From JAEXOD01 sp043805435 (GTDB lineage: Bacteria; Bacteroidota; Ignavibacteria; Ignavibacteriales; Melioribacteraceae), in NCBI GenBank assembly GCA_043805435.1, contig JAZDHY010000111.1, positions 14,290-78,289 on the forward strand: a stretch of DNA of 64,000 nucleotides, written 5' to 3'. The notes under the pieces were generated by a model that searched no databases, was not told the DNA's origin, and saw only the letters and a list, made by a program, of their open reading frames with translations. Shown one piece after another: positions 55,903-64,000 of the stretch (positions within the stretch are counted from its first letter, which is position 1; every line of letters begins with the position of its first letter). Position numbers and translations under genes: made by a program.

Positions 55903-57258
55903 ATGGATTATATCATTTATTTTGTAATAACAATTGCAATATTAGTATTTGTACATGAATTAGGACATTTTTTAGCGGCAAAAATGACAGGAATGAGAGC
56001 CGAAGTATTTGCAATTGGTTTTGGAAAAAGACTTTTTGGATGGAATCAGATAAACGGTTTTACTTTTGGAAATTTACCAAAAGATTTTGATGGTGGAGAT
56101 CATACGGATTATAGATTGTGTCTTATTCCTATGGGTGGTTATGTAAAAATTGCCGGTATGATAGATGAAAGTTTTGATAATAAATTTGCAGAAAGTACAC
56201 CTCAGCCTTATGAATTTAGAAGCAAATCGACACCAAGAAAATTATTTGTAATTACAGCCGGTGTTTTAATGAATTTGATGTTGTCTTTATTTATATTTTG
56301 GGGAATAAATTATTATCATGGCAAACAAATAATTAACACTACCGTATTAGGTACAATTCAAAAAGAAACAATTGCAAAAGAAGCAGGTTTTGAAACAAAC
56401 GATAAAATTGTATCTGTTAATGGCAAAAAGGTTAATAATTGGGAAGATGTTATCAATGCCATGATTATTGATAATATTGGGAAAAATCTAGACGTAAATG
56501 TTTTACGTAACAATGAACCGGTATTATTAAAAATAAGTAAAAACAAAATTAAAAAAGCGTCAAAAACTAATTTCTTTTTACCGTTTGGTTATACAAAACC
56601 AATTATAACAGATGTGATGAAAAACTCACCGGCTATGGATGCAAAAATGAAACCGGAGGATATTATTATTGCAATTAATAATGTTCCGGTTCAAAGCGGC
56701 CAAGAAGTAATTAATTCTATTTCCTCAAGTAAAAATATTCAATTGGCTGTAACATTATTACGCGGAAAAGATACAATAGCTGTTAGCACTACTCCTTCAA
56801 TGCAGGGTAAAATAGGAATTTCAATAAGTGATGTATATGACGGCCCAATTGAAATAAAATCGTATAATTTTTTCTCTGCCTTTGTAGTAAGTTTTGAAAA
56901 TATTGTACAATATACAGGTTTGACTTATTCGATGTTTAAAAATGTAATTGTTGGAAGCGTTGAATTTAATAAAGTGTTTGGCGGCCCGCTTAAAATTGCA
57001 CAATTTGCCGCAAGGTCTGCTGAAAGTGGAATTGTTTCCTTCTTATCGTTTATTGCAGCCTTAAGTTTAAGTTTAGCAATAATAAATATTTTCCCTTTCC
57101 CGGTATTAGATGGCGGACATTTTGTTATTATATTAATTGAAGGAATAATAAAAAAAGAACTTCCTATAAAAGTAAAAATAGGGATTCAAAATGCAGGTTT
57201 TGTTATTTTAATGTTATTAATGGTTTTTATTGTATATAACGATATTATAAGTTTTTAG
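55903..57258 (+). CDS. rseP: RseP-type site-2 intramembrane metalloprotease
   Basis: This 451-residue inner-membrane zinc protease cleaves membrane-bound regulators such as anti-sigma factors. HELGH lies at residues 18-22 in TM1, and the second zinc ligand in FPVLDGGH near residue 405. Two PDZ domains (about 150-225 and 240-315) lie between, with typical GFETNDKIVSVNGKKV and MKPEDIIIAINNVPV. Three or four TM helices are evident. AGGAGAG precedes the ATG. It lies between dxr and uvrB; its substrate is not identifiable here. Confidence 0.95.
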   Translation: MDYIIYFVITIAILVFVHELGHFLAAKMTGMRAEVFAIGFGKRLFGWNQINGFTFGNLPKDFDGGDHTDYRLCLIPMGGYVKIAGMIDESFDNKFAESTPQPYEFRSKSTPRKLFVITAGVLMNLMLSLFIFWGINYYHGKQIINTTVLGTIQKETIAKEAGFETNDKIVSVNGKKVNNWEDVINAMIIDNIGKNLDVNVLRNNEPVLLKISKNKIKKASKTNFFLPFGYTKPIITDVMKNSPAMDAKMKPEDIIIAINNVPVQSGQEVINSISSSKNIQLAVTLLRGKDTIAVSTTPSMQGKIGISISDVYDGPIEIKSYNFFSAFVVSFENIVQYTGLTYSMFKNVIVGSVEFNKVFGGPLKIAQFAARSAESGIVSFLSFIAALSLSLAIINIFPFPVLDGGHFVIILIEGIIKKELPIKVKIGIQNAGFVILMLLMVFIVYNDIISF

Positions 57259-57274
57259 AAATACAAGTTTATAA

Positions 57275-59287
57275 ATGAGTGATTTTAAGTTAGTTTCTAA
57301 TTATGCCCCCTCGGGAGACCAACCGGATGCAATAAAAGCTTTGCACGAAGGTTTATTGCGAGGGGAGAAACATCAGGTTTTATTGGGCGTAACAGGCAGC
57401 GGTAAAACTTTTACAATTTCTAATATTATCGAAAAAGTTAATAAACCAACCTTAATTATTTCGCACAATAAAACTCTTGCCGCACAATTATATTCCGAAT
57501 TTAAGTCTTTTTTTCCAAACAATGCGGTTGAATTTTTTATAAGTTATTACGATTATTATCAACCTGAAGCATACGTTGTAAAACGTGATTTGTTTATTGA
57601 AAAAGATTTTTCGGTTAATGAAGAAATAGACAGGTTGCGGCTTAAAGCAACAACTGCATTAATTGAAGGACGAAAAGATGTTATTATTGTTGCAAGCGTA
57701 AGTTGTATTTACGGAATTGGTGCACCGCAGGAATATGCAAACCAGATAATATTTTTGAAAGTTGGAGATGAAATACCCCGCAAGGACTTATTACGTAAAC
57801 TAATTGATATATATTATGTACGTAATGATGTGGAATTTACCCGGGGGACTTTTAGGGCAAGAGGCGATGTAATAGAAATAATTCCTGCATATCAATACGA
57901 AGAAGCAGTACGCATTCAAATGTGGGGCGATGAAATTGAAAAAATATCTATTATTGATGCAGTAACCGGTGATAGTATAAAAGAAGTTGATTCCATTCCC
58001 ATATATCCGGCAAAATATTTTGTTACTACAAAAGAACAAGTTGAACGGGCGGTAGTTACAATTGACGAAGAATTACGTGAAAGATTAAAAGTTTATTGGG
58101 CTGAAGAAAAATATGTTGAAGCCCAAAGGCTTGAACAACGAACCCGTTTTGATATTGAGATGATTAAAGAAATTGGGTATTGTGCCGGTATTGAAAACTA
58201 TTCGCGTCATGTGGATGGCAGAGAACCGGGAAGCAGGCCATCTTGTTTGTTTGATTATTTCCCCAAAGATTATCTTCTTGTTATTGATGAATCGCATGTT
58301 ACAATTCCACAAGTACGTGGTATGTTTAATGGCGACCAGAGCAGAAAATCGGTTTTGGTTGAATATGGATTTCGCCTTCCTTCTGCAATGGATAATAGAC
58401 CATTAAAATTTGACGAATTTGAAGGAATGGTTAATCAAGCCATTTACGTAAGTGCAACACCATCCGATTACGAACTTATTAAAAGCGGCGGCAGCTACGT
58501 TGAACAGATAATACGTCCTACAGGTTTACTTGATCCTGCAATAGAAATACGCCCTGTAAAAAATCAAATTGATGATTTGATAAGTGAAATTAAAAAACGA
58601 GTTGTTTTAAGCGAAAGAGTATTAGTAACAACTTTAACAAAAAAAATGGCCGAAGATTTAACGGATTATTTGGAAAAATTAAATATTAAAGTACGTTATA
58701 TACATAGCGGGGTTGATTCGTTAGAAAGAGTAGAAATTATACGCGACTTGCGTATTGGAGATTTTGATGTTTTGGTTGGAGTTAACTTATTAAGAGAAGG
58801 TCTTGATTTACCCGAGGTTTCGCTTGTTGCAATTATAGATGCCGATAAAGAAGGTTTTTTGCGCAGCGAAAGATCTTTAATGCAAACAGCAGGCCGAACG
58901 GCACGTAATGTAAATGGTATAGTAATTATGTATGCCGATAAACTAACCGACAGTATGAAAAAAACCATTGCCGAAACAAACAGAAGAAGGAAAATTCAAC
59001 AAGAGTATAATATTAAAAATAATATTATCCCAAAAACAATTTTTAAGTCGCGAGAAGATATTCTTAGTTCTACTTCAATTGCAGATGTAAGAAAACGTGA
59101 ACCGGAAAAACAATCGTTTGCATTAAAAGCTTCTGAACCGGTAATTAAGTATATGTCTAATGACCAAAAACAAGAATTAATTGACCAGTTGAAAGAAGAG
59201 ATGCTTATTGCTGCAAAAGATCTTGAATTTGAACGTGCTGCATCTTTACGAGACGAAATTCAACAATTGAAAAGTCTTATTAAATAA
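57275..59287 (+). CDS. uvrB: UvrABC excinuclease subunit B
   Basis: This 670-residue, full-length damage-verification helicase of nucleotide excision repair has Walker A GVTGSGKT (38-45), the beta-hairpin YYDYYQPEAYV, DESH, motif V/VI (NLLREGLDLPEV, QTAGRTARN) and a C-terminal UVR motif that binds UvrC (ELIDQLKEEMLIAAKDLEFE segment). It lies 16 bp after rseP, so it is probably in the same transcript. Nothing is unusual. Confidence 0.97.
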   Translation: MSDFKLVSNYAPSGDQPDAIKALHEGLLRGEKHQVLLGVTGSGKTFTISNIIEKVNKPTLIISHNKTLAAQLYSEFKSFFPNNAVEFFISYYDYYQPEAYVVKRDLFIEKDFSVNEEIDRLRLKATTALIEGRKDVIIVASVSCIYGIGAPQEYANQIIFLKVGDEIPRKDLLRKLIDIYYVRNDVEFTRGTFRARGDVIEIIPAYQYEEAVRIQMWGDEIEKISIIDAVTGDSIKEVDSIPIYPAKYFVTTKEQVERAVVTIDEELRERLKVYWAEEKYVEAQRLEQRTRFDIEMIKEIGYCAGIENYSRHVDGREPGSRPSCLFDYFPKDYLLVIDESHVTIPQVRGMFNGDQSRKSVLVEYGFRLPSAMDNRPLKFDEFEGMVNQAIYVSATPSDYELIKSGGSYVEQIIRPTGLLDPAIEIRPVKNQIDDLISEIKKRVVLSERVLVTTLTKKMAEDLTDYLEKLNIKVRYIHSGVDSLERVEIIRDLRIGDFDVLVGVNLLREGLDLPEVSLVAIIDADKEGFLRSERSLMQTAGRTARNVNGIVIMYADKLTDSMKKTIAETNRRRKIQQEYNIKNNIIPKTIFKSREDILSSTSIADVRKREPEKQSFALKASEPVIKYMSNDQKQELIDQLKEEMLIAAKDLEFERAASLRDEIQQLKSLIK

Positions 59288-59299
59288 TATGTTTATCTT

Positions 59300-59953
59300 A
59301 TGAAGAAACTTATTTTGATTTTTGTTTTTATTTGTCCTTCCTTTTTTGCCCAGGACGAAGGAGCTTTCCAGATTGCCAGATTAAAATATGCCGGTGGTGG
59401 TGATTGGTACAATGATCCGTCATCAGAAGTTAATTTATTAAAATATGTTTCCGAAAAGTTGCATATTAAAGTTAAACCGGAATATGTGTTTGTGGATATT
59501 GCTTCAAACGATATATTTTCGTACCCGTTTTTATTTTTAACCGGACATGGAAATGTGGTGTTTAGCGATAGTGAAGTTAAACGTTTAAAAACATATTTGG
59601 AAAACGGAGGTTTTTTATATATAGATGATGATTATGGCATGGATAAATCGATAAGAAGAGAACTAAAAAAAGTTTTTCCTGACAAAACCTTAACGGAGTT
59701 ACCTTATTCTCATCCAATATATAATATTTATTATAAATTTCCAAACGGATTACCAAAAACACATGAACACGATAATAATTCACCCAATGGTTTGGGTATA
59801 ATAATTAATAAAAAAGTTGTTGTATATTATACATTCGAAAGTAATCCGAGCGACGGTTGGGCAGATTCCGAAGTACATAATGACCCTCAGATAAAAAGAG
59901 ATGAAGCATTGAAAATTGGGGCTAATATTATTTTATATTCATTAACAAATTAA
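59300..59953 (+). CDS. Exported DUF4159 protein
   Basis: This 217-residue protein has a signal peptide (MKKLILIFVFICPSFFAQ). The mature part matches DUF4159: FQIARLKYAGGGDWYNDPSS, then LFLTGHGNVVFS, GGFLYIDDDYGMD, and LPYSHPIYNIYY. The fold is thought to be a glutamine-amidotransferase-like alpha/beta domain. DUF4159 genes usually travel with MoxR/DUF58/vWA-type genes and with large membrane coiled-coil proteins; the next gene, 4 bp away, is of the latter kind. The function is unknown, probably envelope-related. Confidence 0.85.
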   Translation: MKKLILIFVFICPSFFAQDEGAFQIARLKYAGGGDWYNDPSSEVNLLKYVSEKLHIKVKPEYVFVDIASNDIFSYPFLFLTGHGNVVFSDSEVKRLKTYLENGGFLYIDDDYGMDKSIRRELKKVFPDKTLTELPYSHPIYNIYYKFPNGLPKTHEHDNNSPNGLGIIINKKVVVYYTFESNPSDGWADSEVHNDPQIKRDEALKIGANIILYSLTN

Positions 59954-59957
59954 TGTA

Positions 59958-62900
59958 ATGCAAATAAAAAAAACATATGTTGATGAAATATTCAACAGGC
60001 TTAAACAGGTACAGAATAAAGAAAATAAAGTAGAACTTACAAAAAATGTTGCAGGTTTATTATCCGCTTCTCTTTTTGTATTTCTTTTAATTTTTTTACT
60101 CGAATGGTTCTTAAATCTTCCTTCACTTGGCAGGACAATAATATTTATTTCAATTGTTACAACATTATTATTAATATTTGCAGTTAAAGTTTTATACCCT
60201 TTTATTAAGAAATATTTAAATTATAATTATAATATTATTGCTAAAAAAGTTGGCAATAGTTTTCCTGATATTAAAGATGAATTGGCAAATGTTTTGCAGC
60301 TTGCCAACTCGAATACAAATTCCGGATTTTCGAATATATTAATTGAAAAGGCATTTGAAATGGTATATAACAGAGTTAAAGAATACAAATTCTGTAATAT
60401 TATCAAATTTAATTCAATCAGCAAACAACTAAAAACAACAATTTATATAACATCTGTTTTTTTATTAGTTATTGTTTTTTCACCCGGAATTAGAGCGGCA
60501 GCAAACAGGGTTATTAATTTTAACAAAGAATTTATTATTCCTCAAAAATTTGCTTTTAATGTTGAACCCGGCAATGCAGAAATAACAAGAGGAGAAGACG
60601 TTAACATTAAAATTACGGTTATTGGTGAAAAACTTGCTAAATTAAATTTATATATTAAACTAATTGACCAAACCGAATTTCACCGGTCTGAAATAACAAT
60701 AGATAAAAACGATATTTTTAACTACAAAATTTCGAAAATATTAACATCATTAAATTATTATGTGATGGCCGATGGAGTTAAAAGTGATATCTATAGACTT
60801 GAGGTAATTAATAAACCTTATATCAGTCAGTTTGAAATTACTGTAACTCCTCCAAAGTATTCCGGTTTAGGAATAAATGTTCAAAAAGATAATGGTAATA
60901 TATCGGCTTTATTAGGTTCTTCCGTTTCGGTAAAATTATACTCTTCTAAAGAACTAAAAAAAGCTATTTTAGTATTTACCGATAGTACTGAAAAACCACT
61001 TACGGTAAAAAATAGTCTGGCCGAAGGAAGTTTTATAATAAATAAAAACGCCGGTTATAAATTTATTATTGAAGATAAAAACGGCAGCCAAAATATTAAT
61101 CCAATTGAATACAATATTGTGGTTATGCCTGACGAGAATCCTGAAATTGAAATTATTTCCCCTAATAAAAATGTAAACCTTTCTGAAGATAATAAACTTG
61201 CTTTGATATGCAGGATTAAGGATGATTACGGCTTAACAAAATTGCTTTTAAAATATAAATTAACTTCATCTAAATTTACGCCACAAGAGGAGTTAAGTTC
61301 GATAAAAGAGTTTATTGAGGTTGGGATTGATATTAACAAACAAAACAAAGACCAGGAAGTATATTATATATGGAATCTTTCGCCATTAATGCTTGCTGTT
61401 GAAGATGTATTGACTTATTATATGGAAGTATATGATAATGATAATATAAATGGGCCAAAATCAACTAAATCGGTACAATTTACAATACGGGTTCCGGGAA
61501 TTGATGAATTATTTACACAAGCGGATAAATTGCAAAACGAAGCGGAAAAACAACTTACAGAAACACTTAAGGAAGCAGAAAAATTAAAGAACGACCTTGA
61601 AAAAATAGCTAATCAATTAAAACAAGATAAAAAAGAAATCAGCTGGGAAGAAAAAGAAAAAATTCAGCAGGCTGTTGATAAATATGATGAATTGCAGCAA
61701 AAAATGGAAGATATTAAAGAAAAAATTTCGGACACGCAAAATAAGTTAGAAGAAAAAAATCTGCTATCCGAAAAAACTCTTGAAAAATATATGGAGCTGC
61801 AAAAATTAATGAACGAATTAAGCAGCGAAGAAATGAAAAAGGCATTTGAAAAAATGCAGCAGATGACAAAAAACATGAATAGGGAACAGGTTCAAAATTC
61901 GTTTGAGGATTTTAAAAAGAATGAAGAAATGTTTCAAAAAAGTATTGAACGAACATTAAACCTGCTAAAAAGAATGAAAGTTGAGCAAAAATTAGACGAA
62001 ATGGTAAAAAGGACCGAAGAACTGACAAAACAGCAGGAAGATATATCGGAGCAGACTGAAAAAAGTAATTTGAATGATGAAAAAGATAAAAAAGAATTGC
62101 AAAAAAAACAGGATGCAGTTTCAAAGGATTTAAAAAAGCTTGAGGAAGAGCTTAAAAATTTGAATGAAAGCATGAAAGACTTAAAAGATGTTCCAAAAGA
62201 AGAGATGGAAAAATCTTTGGAAGAGATGGAAAAACAAGATAATCAAGAGCTGTCTGAAAATGCCGAAAACGAGTTGCAGCAAAATCAAAAAAATGAAGCA
62301 ATGCAAAAACAAAAGCAGATTTCAAAAAATATGAAATCAATGAATAAAATGATGCAGAATATGAAATCAAAAATGGAATTGCAAAACCAGATGCAGGTTT
62401 ATTCGGATATGCTTAAGCTGATTGATAATGTTTTAATGCTTTCAAAAGAACAAGAAAAAATAAAAAATAAAACTGCAAATTTACCATATAATTCTCCTCA
62501 GTTTAAGGATTTGAATAAACGGCAGTCGGAATTACAAAGTGATTTAGATAAAATAAGTAATCAGATGAGTGATTTATCACAAAAAACTTTTGCAATATCA
62601 CCCGAGATGGGGAAAGCATTAGGTGATGCTAAAGCAAATATGAATGAAGCAGTACGGTCAATGCAAAACAAAAACGGATTTTCCTCTTCTCAAAATCAAG
62701 GTAAAGCAATGAGCAATTTGAACCAGGCCGCTATGATGGTAAAAAACGCCATGGAACAAATGATGAGTCAAGGCGGACAGGGAGGAGGCATGATGTCTAT
62801 GATGCAGCAATTTCAACAACTATCCGAAGGTCAGATGCGTCTAAATCAGATGACACAACAAATGATGCAGGGAAATGGCCAAATGAGTATGCAGCAGCAA

Positions 62901-63347
62901 GCAGAAATGCAAAGACTGGCTAGTCAACAGGAAATGATTAAAAAGTCGTTAGAAGAGCTAAATAAGGAAGCTAAAGAAAGCGGACAGACTAAAAAAATAA
63001 CCGCTAATATGGATAAGCTGTTAAATGAAATGAATGAGGTTGTTTCAAACATGCGTACTCAAAAAGATTTTGATAATAATATCATAAAAAAACAAGATAA
63101 GATTTTAAGTAAACTTCTTGATGCACAGCGTTCAATTAATGATAGAGATTTTGAAAAAGAAAGGGAATCGAACAGCGGAACAAATAAACAAGGAAATTTA
63201 CCTAACGAGCTTAATTTAACTGCCGATAAAATTGATAAATTGCAGGATGAATTATTAAAAGCTGTTAAAGAGGGCTATTCTAAAGATTATGAAGATATTA
63301 TTAGAAAATATTACGAATTACTGCAAAAGATGAATTTAAAAAATTGA
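59958..63347 (+). CDS. Giant membrane-anchored coiled-coil protein (DUF4175-like)
   Basis: In this 1129-residue protein three hydrophobic helices (about 30-52, 56-76 and 158-176) anchor the N-terminus. Residues about 190-510 look like beta-sandwich repeats outside the cytoplasmic membrane (FNVEPGNAEITRGEDVNI, VTPPKYSGLG). From about 520 to the end it is almost entirely charged coiled coil rich in K, E, Q, N and M, with a Met/Gln/Gly-rich stretch (about 920-990) such as MMSQGGQGGG. The architecture matches the DUF4175-type proteins found with DUF4159. It overlaps nothing but is 4 bp from its partner. Very long and compositionally biased; the role is unknown. Confidence 0.75.
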   Translation: MQIKKTYVDEIFNRLKQVQNKENKVELTKNVAGLLSASLFVFLLIFLLEWFLNLPSLGRTIIFISIVTTLLLIFAVKVLYPFIKKYLNYNYNIIAKKVGNSFPDIKDELANVLQLANSNTNSGFSNILIEKAFEMVYNRVKEYKFCNIIKFNSISKQLKTTIYITSVFLLVIVFSPGIRAAANRVINFNKEFIIPQKFAFNVEPGNAEITRGEDVNIKITVIGEKLAKLNLYIKLIDQTEFHRSEITIDKNDIFNYKISKILTSLNYYVMADGVKSDIYRLEVINKPYISQFEITVTPPKYSGLGINVQKDNGNISALLGSSVSVKLYSSKELKKAILVFTDSTEKPLTVKNSLAEGSFIINKNAGYKFIIEDKNGSQNINPIEYNIVVMPDENPEIEIISPNKNVNLSEDNKLALICRIKDDYGLTKLLLKYKLTSSKFTPQEELSSIKEFIEVGIDINKQNKDQEVYYIWNLSPLMLAVEDVLTYYMEVYDNDNINGPKSTKSVQFTIRVPGIDELFTQADKLQNEAEKQLTETLKEAEKLKNDLEKIANQLKQDKKEISWEEKEKIQQAVDKYDELQQKMEDIKEKISDTQNKLEEKNLLSEKTLEKYMELQKLMNELSSEEMKKAFEKMQQMTKNMNREQVQNSFEDFKKNEEMFQKSIERTLNLLKRMKVEQKLDEMVKRTEELTKQQEDISEQTEKSNLNDEKDKKELQKKQDAVSKDLKKLEEELKNLNESMKDLKDVPKEEMEKSLEEMEKQDNQELSENAENELQQNQKNEAMQKQKQISKNMKSMNKMMQNMKSKMELQNQMQVYSDMLKLIDNVLMLSKEQEKIKNKTANLPYNSPQFKDLNKRQSELQSDLDKISNQMSDLSQKTFAISPEMGKALGDAKANMNEAVRSMQNKNGFSSSQNQGKAMSNLNQAAMMVKNAMEQMMSQGGQGGGMMSMMQQFQQLSEGQMRLNQMTQQMMQGNGQMSMQQQAEMQRLASQQEMIKKSLEELNKEAKESGQTKKITANMDKLLNEMNEVVSNMRTQKDFDNNIIKKQDKILSKLLDAQRSINDRDFEKERESNSGTNKQGNLPNELNLTADKIDKLQDELLKAVKEGYSKDYEDIIRKYYELLQKMNLKN

Positions 63348-63354
63348 GAGAAAA

Positions 63355-63762
63355 ATGAAAAAATCCAACATGATAGTAATTTTATGTTTTGTTTTTTTAT
63401 ATGCTAATATTCTTAAATCGCAAGAAAAACCTGCTCTGGTTATACAGGATTCTGTAAAATTTAATATTGAATTGAATAAAAAAATAAGCGGGAATTTTAG
63501 TGCAAATGTTATTGACCCTCAAAGATTTGTTTATCAAGAAAAGGATTTTTTGAAATTAAGGGCTAAACTTTATATTCCCTCTTTTGAAGACACTCAAAAG
63601 CCTCTTGTAACACTAACACCACAAGATATTTTATCGCCATTATATTCTCAATATATGGAAGCACAAAAACATCAAACATGGCAGTATATACTTGGTACTA
63701 TACAAGCAGGTGCGGTTGGTTATTTGGCATATAAGCATATTCAAAAATATGGGTTTAAATAA
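63355..63762 (+). CDS. Small exported protein, unknown
   Basis: This 135-residue protein has a signal peptide (MKKSNMIVILCFVFLYANILKSQ), a polar middle, and a C-terminal weakly hydrophobic stretch (YILGTIQAGAVGYLAYKHI) that could be a membrane helix. It follows the giant coiled-coil gene by 7 bp in the same direction, so it is probably part of the same envelope cluster. GAGAG precedes the ATG. No family is recognised. Confidence 0.72.
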   Translation: MKKSNMIVILCFVFLYANILKSQEKPALVIQDSVKFNIELNKKISGNFSANVIDPQRFVYQEKDFLKLRAKLYIPSFEDTQKPLVTLTPQDILSPLYSQYMEAQKHQTWQYILGTIQAGAVGYLAYKHIQKYGFK

Positions 63763-63804
63763 CATATTGTAATTATTAATTAAAAGATCTAATTTTGGGG
63801 CATA

Positions 63805-63897
63805 ATGAAAAAATTAAGTTTTTTAATAATTATTTGTATTGTTTTATTAACTTCCGGTGTAATTAGGGTTTCCTCAAACGGCTATAAAGCCATATAA
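63805..63897 (+). pseudogene. Signal-peptide-only ORF, probably a gene cut by an insertion
   Basis: A GGGG-preceded ATG at 63805 opens a 30-residue frame: MKKLSFLIIICIVLLTSG is an excellent signal peptide, but the frame ends 12 residues later after sequence of different character (VIRVSSNGYKAI). A likely insertion-sequence transposase begins 73 bp downstream. The simplest reading is an exported-protein gene interrupted by that element, with the host sequence stopping near 63860. Confidence 0.45.
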
Positions 63898-64000
63898 AAT
63901 AATAAGATAACTAAAAATAATGCTTGCATAAATGCAAGAAAAATGGTATATTTGAAGAAAAGGTTTGCACATGATTGAATATACTTCTCAAAACCAGATG
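63860..64000 (+). mobile_element. Possible left end of an insertion sequence (runs off window)
   Basis: From about 63860 the sequence holds a perfect short hairpin (GGCTATAAAGCC, 63880-63891), a second palindrome (CTTGCATAAATGCAAG, 63923-63938), a TATATTTG promoter-like box (63948-63955) and then the start of a transposase-like frame. The exact end of the element cannot be set without its right end. Confidence 0.35.
63971..64000 (+). CDS. Start of a possible IS1182/IS5-like transposase (partial)
   Basis: Only ten residues are visible (MIEYTSQNQM). That opening strongly resembles the first residues of transposases of the IS1182/IS5-like DDE group, from memory. The evidence is too short for certainty. 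Confidence 0.4.
   Translation, partial: MIEYTSQNQM

Overview
The window is an AT-rich bacterial chromosome segment (roughly 30% GC by eye) that fits the Ignavibacteriota or a close relative in the Bacteroidota/Chlorobi group. Three things point there. The secreted protein at 20839-23751 ends in a type IX secretion sorting domain (QNYPNPFNPTT motif). Several promoters look like the Bacteroidota TTTG / TAnnTTTG type. The gene content (DUF5686-, DUF4159- and DUF4623-like proteins, PAS-rich hybrid kinases, unusual type IV pilins) is typical of that group. No rRNA, tRNA or CRISPR array was recognised.

Layout. 1-2.4 kb: heat-shock genes on the minus strand (hsp20, a CbpA-like dnaJ, 5' part of htpG). 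2.4-4 kb: a gene-free, repeat-rich island with short hairpins, long direct repeats and a 173-bp MITE-like element. 4-13.6 kb: a membrane protein, a DUF5686 outer-membrane protein, a WalJ/YycJ-like hydrolase, a frameshifted RecD2 helicase and a Dna2-like nuclease-helicase. 13.8-20.1 kb: four co-directional signalling genes (three histidine kinases and an Rcp1-like regulator). 20.1-30.5 kb: a repeat cluster, a T9SS-exported phosphodiester glycosidase, a predicted pseudokinase fused to an FGE-sulfatase domain, an SSS symporter with a small membrane partner, and a barrel-like protein with its TetR regulator. 30.5-33.2 kb: an NtrC-type regulator and a kinase. 33.2-47 kb: a minus-strand type IV pilus locus (two pilins, PilC, PilB, PilT, PilM-N fusion, PilO-P-like protein, secretin) that runs without a gap into a response regulator, a large hybrid kinase and a receiver-DHp protein. 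47-64 kb: aspS, nagA, a chemoreceptor, an EamA transporter, a conserved unknown protein, dxr-rseP-uvrB, a DUF4159/giant coiled-coil membrane pair, and at the right edge what looks like the start of an insertion sequence.

How the genes fit together. The most coherent system is the pilus operon with a built-in phosphorelay. Pilus machine genes and sensor genes overlap or abut, an NtrC-type activator lies convergently next to them, and a sigma-54-like promoter lies upstream of one pilin. Two genes, recD2 and the large hybrid kinase, are broken at ten-base A/T runs in exactly the same way: nine bases would restore the frame in both. An A9 tract with the same codon context is in frame in a third gene. 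This points to homopolymer slippage, either biological or from sequencing.
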